Part shown: positions 1 to 7,252 of the stretch, piece after piece
Layout: every line of letters starts with the position of its first letter
Position numbering within the stretch: the first letter of the stretch is position 1
From: DALYLB01 sp046154695
GTDB lineage: Bacteria > Acidobacteriota > Blastocatellia > RBC074
Direction: 5' to 3'
Length of the DNA: 7,554 nucleotides
Assembly: GCA_046154695.1 (NCBI GenBank)
Contig: JBJXFI010000113.1
Span: 1 to 7,554, forward strand
The notes under the pieces: model-generated
Seen by the model: the letters and a program-made list of their open reading frames with translations, nothing else
The model's database searches: none
What the model was told of the DNA's origin: nothing
Position numbers and translations under genes: made by a program

Positions 1-552
1 CGACGCCAGGTCGGCGCGGTGCTGCAAGAGTCGTTTTTGTTTAGTGGATCAATTCGTCAGAACATCGCCTTCAATGATCCCAGCCTTTCGCTGGAACAGG
101 TGATGGACGCCGCCCGGCTGGCCCATATCCATGATGAGATTATGCAGATGTCAATGGGTTACGAAACTTTACTTGCCGAAGGTGGCGTGAGCTTGTCAGG
201 CGGTCAGCGCCAGCGCCTATCACTCGCTCGCGCCCTGGCGCATCAACCGGTCGTTCTGGTGCTGGACGAGGCCACCAGTCATCTTGATGTAGTCACCGAG
301 CGTTTGGTTGATCAGAGCTTGGGCGATCTCCGCTGCACGCGGATCGTGATCGCGCATCGGCTGAGTACGGTTCGCAACGCCGATCTGATTCTCGTGGTGA
401 GCGACGGGATGATCGTCGAACAAGGATTGCATGAAGATCTGTTGGCCAAACGCGGTGCCTATACGTCGCTCATACGCAGTCAGTTGGAAGCAGAGACGGA
501 CGCGGCTTCTTCTTCGATGACCTCAGACATTCTACCACCGTTCTGGGACTGA
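1..552 (+). CDS. ABC exporter, C-terminal nucleotide-binding domain (partial; probable peptide/bacteriocin exporter)
   Basis: The frame is open from the first base, so the gene starts outside the window; 183 codons are visible. They cover the later part of an ABC ATPase. The Q-loop (VLQE, Q9) is followed by FLFSGSIRQNI, the signature LSGGQRQR (about 65-72), Walker B with VLVLDEAT, the D-loop SHLD, and the H-loop IAHRLSTV (His about 119). Walker A and the membrane domain lie upstream. The protein should hydrolyse ATP on the cytoplasmic face to drive export. The run LGDLRCTRIVIAHRLSTV and the following NADLILV resemble exporters that carry a C39 leader peptidase and secrete bacteriocin-like peptides. 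That subfamily call is an inference, because the peptidase part is not visible. The protein ends in a short acidic/serine tail (…DILPPFWD). All ATPase motifs seen are intact. It could instead be a generic type-I (HlyB/MsbA-like) exporter. Confidence 0.9.
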   Translation, partial: RRQVGAVLQESFLFSGSIRQNIAFNDPSLSLEQVMDAARLAHIHDEIMQMSMGYETLLAEGGVSLSGGQRQRLSLARALAHQPVVLVLDEATSHLDVVTERLVDQSLGDLRCTRIVIAHRLSTVRNADLILVVSDGMIVEQGLHEDLLAKRGAYTSLIRSQLEAETDAASSSMTSDILPPFWD

Positions 553-598
553 TGGATTTCAGGCTTGTGATCTTGAGAAAGGTTGTTGTCCCGGTCAT

Positions 599-910
599 CT
601 ATTCTCGATCGAGTTTTCCCCAGGCGCCCGACTGGATGAAACTCGCCCAGTAATAGGGATGCCGGTGCGTTCCCCTTCGCCGCATTCGCAATTGCACCTG
701 CCGCAGGGCCTCTCCGCGTCCCTGACCGCGCTGAAGCGCTCGATAATAGGCGATCATCAGATCGCGAGTAGCTCGATCCGAGACGGGCCAGAGGCTCATG
801 ACCTGGGTCTATGCGCCTGCCAACGTCAACGCCCGCCGCAATCCATAGACTCCCTCTCCGCGCTTGATCTCCCCGAGCCCCGTGTTGCAGGCCGAGAGGA
901 CGACCAGGCG
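599..910 (-). pseudogene. CHAT-domain protein, C-terminal remnant with in-frame amber stop
   Basis: On the minus strand the frame from about 910 to 599 reads as the end of a CHAT (caspase-like, TPR-associated) domain. It has LVVLSACNTGLGEIKRGEGV with the catalytic-type Cys, then YGLRRALTLAGA, then a TAG stop at 811-809. The same frame continues directly with TQVMSLWPVSDRATRDLM, then AYYRAL, EALRQVQL and HPYYWASFIQSG, to a TAG at 601-599. Family members normally read through this point as AGA-(Q/E)-(S/T)-QVMSLW, so the TAG most simply replaces a CAG glutamine codon. The N-terminal part of the domain, with its catalytic His region, and any TPRs are absent. Homology stops near 907-910, where an unrelated plus-strand fragment begins. 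The gene is therefore broken twice and almost certainly non-functional. It lies downstream of the kinase cluster on the same strand. Confidence 0.85.
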
Positions 911-1285
911 CCCTCGCTGCTGCTCGTTCCCGTCAAACTCGCCGCGCTCTGGTTCCTCTCGCACGGGCAGCCCGTCTTCGACTTTCTGGTCGCGGCCGGG
1001 GCCAAGGTCGCCGGCACCGCGCTCGTCGCGCGCCTCTACACGCTGACGGAAAAGAACCTGCTTCGCATCGACTGGTTCGCGCGGCTCCACGAGCGCGTCG
1101 TCTTTTTCAAACCTCGAATTTATGGGGCGATCAAGGCCACGGCGATGTATCGCGTCACCCATCTGCGGTATGTTCGAATCAAGACGGCGATAAAGGCCAT
1201 GCTGCGGAGGCGCAAGGGCTTTCTCCGGCGGCGCTGGGAGGCCGCGCGCAAACTCTCCCGCAAATGGCGGCATGGAACGCCCTGA
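911..1285 (+). pseudogene. 5'-truncated membrane protein fragment (C-terminal part)
   Basis: The plus-strand frame from about 917 to the TGA at 1283-1285 has a coherent protein pattern. A hydrophobic run LLLVPVKLAALWFLSHGQ is followed by a second one, FDFLVAAGAKVAGTALVARL, then RIDWFARLHERVVFFK and a strongly basic tail rich in Arg and Lys. This resembles the C-terminus of a small hypothetical inner-membrane protein common in proteobacteria, with VPVKLAALW, KVxGTALVARL and WFARL as its recurring blocks. That recognition is from memory and is moderate. There is no credible start codon at the left edge. The frame stays open further left (ATG at 659), but only through sequence that is antisense to the CHAT remnant. 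I therefore read it as a fragment that lost its N-terminus. It converges with the decayed TPR gene, whose stop is 15 bp away. A fusion ORF from 659 would be 208 codons, but its first 85 or so residues are shadow sequence. Confidence 0.6.
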
Positions 1286-1300
1286 TATCTGATCCCCCCA

Positions 1301-2563
1301 TCACCGCGAAAGGCCCAATCGGCGCAGCAAATCGATAAATCGCGGATCGGAGCGCAGTTTGTCGAACTGAGGGTCTCCGTGGAGAAAGACCAGTTCTTCA
1401 TCCCGATTGATGTAGGCCTTCTCCAGCCAGGAGAAAGCCTTTTCTCTATCGTCCAAACCGGCGTGGGCGGAGGCCATGCTCAACGCCGACGCGTGTTCCG
1501 CCTTCGACCGGCGCTGTAATTCCTCCAGCAGCGTTTTCGCCTCCGCGTGTTTGCCCGTCATACCGTAACAGTTCGCCAGATAGCCGGCGAAGATTGTACT
1601 GCTGTTCTCTTGCCGGGCCTTTTCCATGGGGGCGCAGGCTTCTGGTCCCATGCCCTTTTCCAGATACGCCAGGCCGAGGATGAGGTATGCCGGCGAGAAT
1701 TTTGTTTCAATCGCGAGGATCCTCTTTGCGCCTTCGATTGCAAGATCCGGCCGACGGGTGGAGGGGGAGGCATAAACAAAGGGCTGTAGCGATGTGGTGG
1801 CGATGCTGGCCGAGAGAGGATCGAGATCGCGGGCGCGCTTGAATTCGATCAACGCCTCCTCGCCTCGATCCGTGTAGACCAGCAACAGACCATAGGCATG
1901 ATGAGCCGGCGCGGAGCCGGGGTTGATTTCGAGCGCGCGTTTGAACTCATGTTCGGCTCCCGCCCAATCCCAATCGGAGACTGACTTGACGATTCCGAGG
2001 GAAGTATGGGCCTCGGCAAGCGTCTCGTCCAATTCCAGGGCCTTCTGTGCCGCGCTTCTCGATTTGGGCATCGCCTCGTTGGGGGGCAGGAAGAGATTCG
2101 AGAGCGAGTAATAGGAATCCGATATTCCGACAAAAGCCGGCGCATACGTGGGGTCGAGGTCAAGCGCCTGCTTGAACGCATTGAGGGCCTCTTTGAACTG
2201 CTTTTCGTTATAGCTGCCCAAATTGTGCCGGCCCTTGGGATAGAGGCGGTGCGCTTCGGGATTTTCGGTGTGATGCCTGGCGAGCTGTCTCTGCTGCTCT
2301 CCTGTCAGCCTTAGCCGCAAATGGTCAGAGATTTGACGGGCGAGATCGGTTTGCAGGGCGATGATGCCGGAGAGGGGGCGCTCATACTGCTGGCCCCAGA
2401 GCCGGACTCCATCCGCCGCATTGACGAGTTCCGTGCTGAGAAACAGCCTCTCTCCCCATGAGACCAGTTTTCCGGTGAAGACGGCCTGCACGCCCAGCTC
2501 CCGCCCCGCGATGCGCGGATCGATCTCCCTTCCCTTGTAGCTGAAGACGGCGCAGGTCCTCAT
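1301..2563 (-). CDS. TolB-like/TPR tail still open inside the decayed kinase locus
   Basis: This is the 420-codon frame left after the kinase deletion; it has an ATG at 2563 but no convincing ribosome binding site. Residues 1-90 match the end of the TolB-like domain (AVFSYKGREIDP, then AVFTG, then LVNAADGVRLWGQQY, then LRLRLTG). From about 103 (EAHRLYPKG) to 400 it carries TPR units, seen as the repeated ALDLDPTYAPAFVG, ALELDETLAEAH, ALEINPGSAPAHHAYG and ARDLDPLSAS. It ends FDKLRSDPRFIDLLRRLGL like its paralogue. TPRs bind proteins or peptides; without the membrane anchor the product would be cytoplasmic. Signs of decay include LYPKGRHNLG where the intact copy has LYLKGRYYWN, and an irregular stretch around FVYASPSTRRPD. 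An automatic annotator would probably call it a TPR protein. I consider real expression doubtful but not excluded, because the frame has stayed open for 1.26 kb. Confidence 0.5.
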   Translation of the reverse strand: MRTCAVFSYKGREIDPRIAGRELGVQAVFTGKLVSWGERLFLSTELVNAADGVRLWGQQYERPLSGIIALQTDLARQISDHLRLRLTGEQQRQLARHHTENPEAHRLYPKGRHNLGSYNEKQFKEALNAFKQALDLDPTYAPAFVGISDSYYSLSNLFLPPNEAMPKSRSAAQKALELDETLAEAHTSLGIVKSVSDWDWAGAEHEFKRALEINPGSAPAHHAYGLLLVYTDRGEEALIEFKRARDLDPLSASIATTSLQPFVYASPSTRRPDLAIEGAKRILAIETKFSPAYLILGLAYLEKGMGPEACAPMEKARQENSSTIFAGYLANCYGMTGKHAEAKTLLEELQRRSKAEHASALSMASAHAGLDDREKAFSWLEKAYINRDEELVFLHGDPQFDKLRSDPRFIDLLRRLGLSR

Positions 2564-2666
2564 CCGAGCCGCAGGCTTCCGCGAGAAAGGCCGCGCGTTG
2601 CGCCGCCACGAGCGGAAGCGCCTCGTGATACAGTTGCTCGATTTGTTGCCATCGATCGGAGGTCAT
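1301..2666 (-). pseudogene. Decayed Ser/Thr kinase-TolB-TPR paralogue: kinase domain deleted, frameshifted
   Basis: This locus begins like the intact kinase gene upstream: ATG at 2666, preceded at five bases by the Shine-Dalgarno GAGGAG, then MTSDRWQQIEQLYHEAL and AFLAEAC. About 29 of the first 40 residues match the intact copy (counting from the in-frame GTG at 2672, as in that copy). After …DEDLR (near 2550) the frame is wrong. The next recognisable homology is AVFSYKG in another frame, which matches residue 445 of the intact protein. About 400 codons (roughly 1.2 kb) are missing: the whole protein kinase domain, the transmembrane segment and the start of the TolB-like domain. The junction lies at about 2545-2556. 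Translation from the normal start would run out of frame to 2382. It abuts the amidohydrolase gene, whose stop is 16 bp upstream of this ATG. The simplest reading is duplication of the kinase gene followed by an internal deletion. Confidence 0.85.
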
Positions 2667-2681
2667 ACGCACTCCTCGGAA

Positions 2682-3977
2682 TTACCTCGTCTTTGGCGCC
2701 TCGTGCACGACCACGCCGCTTTTCATCACCCAGCGCACTTTCTGAATCACCACATCGATGTCCGCAAGCGGGTCGCCATCGACGGCCACGATGTCGGCGA
2801 AATAGCCGGGGGCGATGGCGCCGAGGCTTTTCTCCATGCCGAGCATCGCCGCGCCATTCGTCGTCGCTGTCGCGAGGGCTTCAACGGGCGTCATGCCGGC
2901 TTTGACGAACCAGCCCAGTTCGCGGGTGTTCTGGCCGAACATGGTCATCACGGCGTCCGAGCCCATCGCAAAGCGCACGCCGGCCTTGTGTGCGCGCCGC
3001 GCCGTTTCCAGATTGCGCTCGAGGAAGGCGTTCAGATTCTTCACGGCTTCGGCCGTGTAGCCGAATTGTTCGCGATACTCAGTGTAGTAGCGATTGTGAT
3101 CGATGGTCGGCACATAGATGGTTTTGCGCCGCGCCATCTCGGCGATGGTTTCGTCATCGAGGTCGGTCGCGTGTTCCAGTGTATCGGTTCCCGCCCGCAC
3201 GGCATCGCGTGCGCCGGCCGGCCCGTAGGAATGAATCGCGATGCGTTTGCCCATCTGGTGCGCCGCATCCACGGCGGCTTTCATCTCTTCGAACGTGAAG
3301 GTCTGATGGCCCGTCACGTCGTCGCCGCTTCCCGTCGAGCCGTACATCTTGATCCAGTCGGCGCCGGCTTCGATCTGTTGCATGGCCACGCGGGCGACCG
3401 CCAGCGGTCCGCTGGCCTGCCCGCCGCTGGAAAAAACTCTTCCTGACCGCGGCCCTGTCCGGGCTTTTTGCAATCCATACCCCGAAACGAACATACGCGG
3501 CCCCGGCATCGCGCCCATGTTGATCAGGTCGCGCATCGCGATGTCCAGATATTCGAAGCTGCCCAGGTCGCGCGCCGTCGTCACTCCGGTTTCGAGCGTC
3601 TTGCGCGCGTTCTCCTGCGCCAAATACATCGTCATCGCCGGCATTCGATCGGACAACTGCGACCAGGGCCGCGTGCCGGGTTTCTGATCCCAGTAGTAGG
3701 TCATGTGTGTGTGCGCATCGATCAGTCCTGGAATGGCGGTGTAGCGCGTCAGGTCGATCACTTCGGCGCCAGCGGGAATGGCCGAGCCGTCGGCGCTCAC
3801 GCTGCGGATGCGTTCGTTTTCGATGATGACCACGGCGTTGGAAACGACTTCGCCTGCGCCGTCCACCAGCTTGCCGAAACGCACGGCCTTGATCGGAGCG
3901 ACGGTGGTCGTGGTCCGCCAGACAGGCGGCAGCGAAGCCACCGCCAACAACAAGGTGAGTATTCTGGCAATTCGCAT
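2682..3977 (-). CDS. Exported metal-dependent amidohydrolase (imidazolonepropionase/Xaa-Pro dipeptidase-like)
   Basis: The 431-residue protein has a complete amidohydrolase layout. A hydrophobic N-terminus (RIARILTLLLAVASL) looks like a signal peptide, so it should act in the periplasm or outside. Then come a beta-sandwich start (KLVDGAGEVVSNAVV) and the metal motif LIDAHTHM with H89 and H91. Further ligands are the candidate carboxylated lysine in WIKMYGS (K210), H249 in IAIHSYGP, H269 in LEHA and D341 in MGSDAV. The closing strand is GYFADIVAVDGDPL. All six ligand positions are present, so the enzyme looks active. Family members hydrolyse amide, peptide (often C-terminal or Xaa-Pro dipeptide) or lactam bonds; the substrate cannot be told here. 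The ATG at 3977 is chosen because it gives a normal signal peptide with GAAAGAAG a few bases upstream. It follows the intact kinase gene by 88 bp on the same strand and directly precedes the decayed paralogue. Confidence 0.93.
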   Translation of the reverse strand: MRIARILTLLLAVASLPPVWRTTTTVAPIKAVRFGKLVDGAGEVVSNAVVIIENERIRSVSADGSAIPAGAEVIDLTRYTAIPGLIDAHTHMTYYWDQKPGTRPWSQLSDRMPAMTMYLAQENARKTLETGVTTARDLGSFEYLDIAMRDLINMGAMPGPRMFVSGYGLQKARTGPRSGRVFSSGGQASGPLAVARVAMQQIEAGADWIKMYGSTGSGDDVTGHQTFTFEEMKAAVDAAHQMGKRIAIHSYGPAGARDAVRAGTDTLEHATDLDDETIAEMARRKTIYVPTIDHNRYYTEYREQFGYTAEAVKNLNAFLERNLETARRAHKAGVRFAMGSDAVMTMFGQNTRELGWFVKAGMTPVEALATATTNGAAMLGMEKSLGAIAPGYFADIVAVDGDPLADIDVVIQKVRWVMKSGVVVHEAPKTR

Positions 3978-4015
3978 CCTGGTCTTCTTTCAGATCTTTA
4001 ACAGTTGAAATGAAT

Positions 4016-4061
4016 ATCAGGCCGGCGAGCAGCGATTTCGTCAGTCTGCTCTTTGCCTGAT
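4016..4061 (-). terminator. Two-tier hairpin between kinase and amidohydrolase (terminator, attenuator or processing element)
   Basis: Five bases after the kinase stop, the transcript can fold into an outer 7-bp stem (ATCAGGC with GCCTGAT, 4055-4061 with 4016-4022). A perfect inner 6-bp stem follows (GAGCAG with CTGCTC, 4046-4051 with 4027-4032), with a 13-base loop and small internal bulges. What follows on the transcript is only mildly U-rich (ATTCATTTC), so it is not a classic strong intrinsic terminator. It may lower amidohydrolase expression relative to the kinase or protect the upstream mRNA end. The pairing is seen in the sequence; the role is inferred. Confidence 0.4.
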
Positions 4062-4065
4062 CGGC

Positions 4066-6630
4066 TCACGGCGCAAGTTTCAAGCGTCGAAGTATGTTGG
4101 TAAATCTTTGGTCTGATCGCAGGCTATCGAAGAACGGATCTATGTTGAGGTAAGGCATATATTCGTCGCGGGCATCATAAGCCTTCTGCAACTCGGCAAT
4201 CGCCTGATCTTTTTCTCCGAGGCCGGCATAGATCATGGCCAGCCCGTATTCCGAAATGTGCTCGCGTTTGGCTCGCTCCTGCAACTCGGCGAGCGTCTTC
4301 CGCGCCTCGTCTTTCCGACCCGCTACTCCGTAGACATATCCCAGCGCCGCCACGGGATGCCAGTAATTATCCAGCGAGTGGGCCTTGTTGAAGGCGGCGA
4401 TAGCTTCGTCATTCATCCCTTTGTGCGCATAAGCCCAGCCGAGGTTGAGATGGGCGTGGGCAAAATCAGGGTTCAGGGCGATGATCTTGTGCAGTTGTTC
4501 AATAGCATGATCGTATTTGCGCGCGAACAGAACCGGCCACACGGTGCCGATGTGAACGAAAGGCGACAGCGGATCGAGTTCTCTGGCGCGGTTCATCTCC
4601 GCCTGAGACTCTTCAAAGCGTTTCATATAGATCAAATAGATTCCGTACGTATTATGAACCGCCGCGTAACCGGGATTCAGCTCGATCGCCCGTTTGAAGG
4701 CGTTCTCGCCTTCTGCCCAATCCCAGTCGTAAAACGTCTTGACCGCCGCCAGAGCGGCGTGAGCTTCACCGACTGAATCGTCAAGCTCCAAAGCTTTCAT
4801 CGCCGCCGCCCTCGATCTGGGCATCGCTTCTTTCGGAGGCAGGTAGATGTTTGAGAGGAAATAGTAGGAATCGGCCAGCCCGACGTAGGGCAGCGCGTAA
4901 TTCGGATCGAGATCAATGGCCTGATGGAACAACTCGATAGATGTTTTCAAACTCTTCTCGTCAACCTTGTTCCAATAGTAGCGGCCTTTCAGATAAAGCT
5001 GATGCGCCTCGATGCTGTCGGTGTGATGTTTCGCCAGTCGTTTCCGCTCGGCGCCGGTCAGGCGCAGCCGCAGCTTCCCGGAAATCTGTTTCGCTATCTC
5101 CTCTTGAATGGCCAGTAAATCGGCGAGCTTGCGGTCGTACCGCTCGCCCCACAATTGCGAGCCGTCCGCCGCGTTCACCAGATCGGCCTGAATGCTCAAC
5201 GTGTCGCCGCGCTGAAGCACCCGTCCGGTGAAGACGGCTTTCACATCGAGCTCGCGGCCCACCTGTCGCGGATCAACGTCCTTGCCTTTGTAGCTAAACA
5301 CAGTGCTGCGCGCCATCACCCGCAGACTGGGGAGTTGCGACATATTGTTAATGATGCTTTCGGTGATCCCATCGCTGAGGTATTCGGCATTCACATCGCC
5401 GCTCGCATTGATCAATGGCAAGACGGCGAGCGAATCAATCGCCTGCTCTCGCCAGCTTCCCCAGAAGAGCCACGCCGCGATCACAAGCAGAGCGACCGCC
5501 GCCGCCGCGCCGAGCCACGCCGCCACAGGCGTTCGCCGCCGCCCGCGCGCCGGCGCCGTAATTGATCTCCCGCTCAGCATCGCCTTCAAATCGAAGGCCA
5601 GATCGCGCGCCGATTGATATCGCTCGCCTGGTCTCTTCTCCAGGCAGTGGCGAATCACTCGCTCCAACTCCGCGGGTATTTTCCTTCCTGTTTGCGTCAA
5701 CTGAGGCGGCTCGGCATCCAGAATGGCGGCGATCATTTCCGCCGTCGTCGTGCGCACAAACGGACGTTGGCCGCTCACCATCTCATACAGCACACACCCC
5801 AGCGAAAAGATGTCGCTGGGCGCGTCGGCCTGCTCGCCGCGCACCTGCTCGGGCGACATATATCCCATCGTGCCTATGATCGTTCCCGGCCGGGTGGCGG
5901 CGCCGGTCATGGTCTCCGCGTCGGGCGAGATGGCGTGTTTCACACGCGCGATTCCGAAGTCGAGGATCTTCACGCCGCCGGTGGAGGTAAGAAAGAGGTT
6001 CTCGGGTTTGAGGTCGCGATGAATGATGCCCTTGTCGTGGGCGGCGGCCAGCCCCTCCGCGATCGCAATGCCGATCTCGACCGCTTCCCGCCATGCGAGC
6101 GGGCCGCGATTCACCCGTTCGCGCAGCGTCTCGCCCTCGAGCAGCTCCATCACGGCGTAGCTCGCGCCGTCTTCCGTGCCGAAATCGAAGATCGAGAGAA
6201 TATTCGGATGCGAGAGCGCGGCGACGGCCTTGGCTTCACGCTCGAAGCGGGAGAGGGCGTCCGGGTGATCGGCCAGGTGTTCGGGAAGAATCTTGACGGC
6301 GACATCGCGATCGAGCCGCAGATCGCGGGCGCGATAGACCTCGCCCATTCCGCCCGCGCCGAGCAAGGATTGGATTTGATAATGGCCGAGCGTGCGACCC
6401 AGGATGGAGCAGGCCTGCCCCTCGGCGATCATTCCGGCGACGACATCTTCCGGCGGCGAGTCGATGAAGCCGGCGGCGCTATCGTGCGAGGCGAGCAGCG
6501 ATTCGACCTCGCGGCCGAGATCGGCATCCCCCGCGCAGGCCTCAGCAAGGAAGGCGGCGCGATCGGCCGGCGCGTGCGCCAGGGCCTCGTGATAGAGCTG
6601 CTCGATCCGGCGCCAACGGTCAGGAGTCAT
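4066..6630 (-). CDS. Membrane Ser/Thr protein kinase with TolB-like and TPR sensor region
   Basis: Single intact frame of 854 codons from the ATG at 6630. Residue numbers here count from an alternative GTG two codons upstream (6636, 856 aa). The ATG fits the usual MTPDRW start and has AAGGGCGG ahead of it. An acidic N-terminal helix region (1-50) precedes a PknB-type kinase domain at about 86-350. This has the glycine loop GAGGMGEV (93-100), VAVK with K115, helix-C E134, HRDLKPEN with D208, DFG with D226 and SPEQ at 261-264, so it should be active. A transmembrane helix (about 372-393) then leads to a TolB-like domain (about 400-535: LAVLPLINASGD, then YLSDGITE, then LVNAADGSQLWGERYD) and TPRs to about 830. 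The kinase would sit in the cytoplasm and the sensor outside. The gene starts inside the end of the sigma-factor gene, which suggests translational coupling and regulation of, or by, that sigma factor. Confidence 0.96.
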   Translation of the reverse strand: MTPDRWRRIEQLYHEALAHAPADRAAFLAEACAGDADLGREVESLLASHDSAAGFIDSPPEDVVAGMIAEGQACSILGRTLGHYQIQSLLGAGGMGEVYRARDLRLDRDVAVKILPEHLADHPDALSRFEREAKAVAALSHPNILSIFDFGTEDGASYAVMELLEGETLRERVNRGPLAWREAVEIGIAIAEGLAAAHDKGIIHRDLKPENLFLTSTGGVKILDFGIARVKHAISPDAETMTGAATRPGTIIGTMGYMSPEQVRGEQADAPSDIFSLGCVLYEMVSGQRPFVRTTTAEMIAAILDAEPPQLTQTGRKIPAELERVIRHCLEKRPGERYQSARDLAFDLKAMLSGRSITAPARGRRRTPVAAWLGAAAAVALLVIAAWLFWGSWREQAIDSLAVLPLINASGDVNAEYLSDGITESIINNMSQLPSLRVMARSTVFSYKGKDVDPRQVGRELDVKAVFTGRVLQRGDTLSIQADLVNAADGSQLWGERYDRKLADLLAIQEEIAKQISGKLRLRLTGAERKRLAKHHTDSIEAHQLYLKGRYYWNKVDEKSLKTSIELFHQAIDLDPNYALPYVGLADSYYFLSNIYLPPKEAMPRSRAAAMKALELDDSVGEAHAALAAVKTFYDWDWAEGENAFKRAIELNPGYAAVHNTYGIYLIYMKRFEESQAEMNRARELDPLSPFVHIGTVWPVLFARKYDHAIEQLHKIIALNPDFAHAHLNLGWAYAHKGMNDEAIAAFNKAHSLDNYWHPVAALGYVYGVAGRKDEARKTLAELQERAKREHISEYGLAMIYAGLGEKDQAIAELQKAYDARDEYMPYLNIDPFFDSLRSDQRFTNILRRLKLAP

Positions 6631-7201
6631 TCTCACCGCCCTTGCTCAGTTCCCGGTGCAGCCAGGCTTTCGCCAGGCTCCAGTCCCGCATGACCGTGAT
6701 GGTGGATACATTCAGCACGATCGCCGTCTCCTCCACGCTCAGGCCGCCGAAATAGCGCATCTCGACCACCCGGGATTTCCGCGCATCAATTTTCGCCAGC
6801 TCTTTCAGCGCGTCATCCAGCGCCACCAACTCGGCGGCGCGCTCCACCGATACAACCAGCGCCTCGTCCAGCGAGACCTGTTTCGCCCCGCCGCCATGTT
6901 TTTCGTACTGTTTTGCGCGCGCGTAATCGACCAGGATGTGGCGCATGGCCTGGGCGGCGACGCCGAAAAAATGCGCGCGGTTTTGAAAGTGTTTGTCCTT
7001 GGAGCCTACGAGCTTGAGAAAGGCCTCGTTGATCAGTCCTGTCGTCTGCAGCGTATGGCCGGGATTCTGGCGGGACATATACCGGCGCGCGATCTGGCGC
7101 AGTTCCGCATACACCATGGGCATCAATCGATCGAGCGCCGCCTGGTCTCCATTGCCCCAATCGATGAGCAACTTCGTGACTTCGTGTGACGTGGAGGACA
7201 T
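6620..7201 (-). CDS. ECF-type RNA polymerase sigma factor (Acidobacteria/Planctomycetes-type)
   Basis: The 193-residue protein has both sigma regions of the group found next to Ser/Thr kinases. Region 2 (about 5-97) includes YAELRQIARRYM, QTTGLINEAFLKL, RAHFFGVAAQAMRHILVDYAR and is followed by the basic AKQYEKHGG linker. Region 4 (about 125-187) includes VEMRYFGGLSVEETA, then the helix-turn-helix VSTITVMRDWSLAKAWLHREL. It should direct core RNA polymerase to a small set of promoters. No anti-sigma gene is seen nearby. In this family, control is commonly attributed to the neighbouring kinase rather than to a membrane anti-sigma factor. The ATG at 7201 has AGGGGG five bases upstream. The end overlaps the kinase start by 11 bases (or 17 if the GTG start is used), typical of a coupled pair. 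Confidence 0.95.
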   Translation of the reverse strand: MSSTSHEVTKLLIDWGNGDQAALDRLMPMVYAELRQIARRYMSRQNPGHTLQTTGLINEAFLKLVGSKDKHFQNRAHFFGVAAQAMRHILVDYARAKQYEKHGGGAKQVSLDEALVVSVERAAELVALDDALKELAKIDARKSRVVEMRYFGGLSVEETAIVLNVSTITVMRDWSLAKAWLHRELSKGGENDS

Positions 7202-7246
7202 TGCACCCCCTACTGCTTATTCTGCCTGGCTTTTGTGACCGGTGGA

Positions 7247-7252
7247 ATTATA
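7247..7252 (-). promoter_or_regulatory. Candidate -10 box (TATAAT) for the sigma-kinase operon
   Basis: Reading the minus strand, a perfect TATAAT lies 45 bases upstream of the sigma-factor ATG, leaving room for a leader of about 38 bases. The -35 position at 17-bp spacing is TTATGC, a poor match to TTGACA. The box could belong to a housekeeping promoter with a weak -35, or be chance in an otherwise GC-rich stretch. No transcription data exist here. Confidence 0.45.

Noticed and set aside
809..811. TAG as a recoded sense codon (e.g. pyrrolysine)
   Set aside because: The same gene also ends in TAG, the domain is truncated anyway, and nothing suggests recoding machinery; simple nonsense mutation is more likely.
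911..1273. Upstream extension of the CHAT frame on the minus strand to an ATG at 1273
   Set aside because: The residues before LVVLSAC show no CHAT or TPR pattern, while the opposite strand reads as a coherent membrane-protein tail.
2598..3446. A 282-codon plus-strand open frame opposite the amidohydrolase
   Set aside because: It is antisense to a gene with all metal ligands intact; the translation is His/Arg-rich without recognisable motifs.
5614..6693. A 359-codon plus-strand open frame across the kinase domain
   Set aside because: It is antisense to a fully motif-supported kinase, has low-complexity Arg/His/Gly-rich content with no domain, and reflects GC-rich codon positions.
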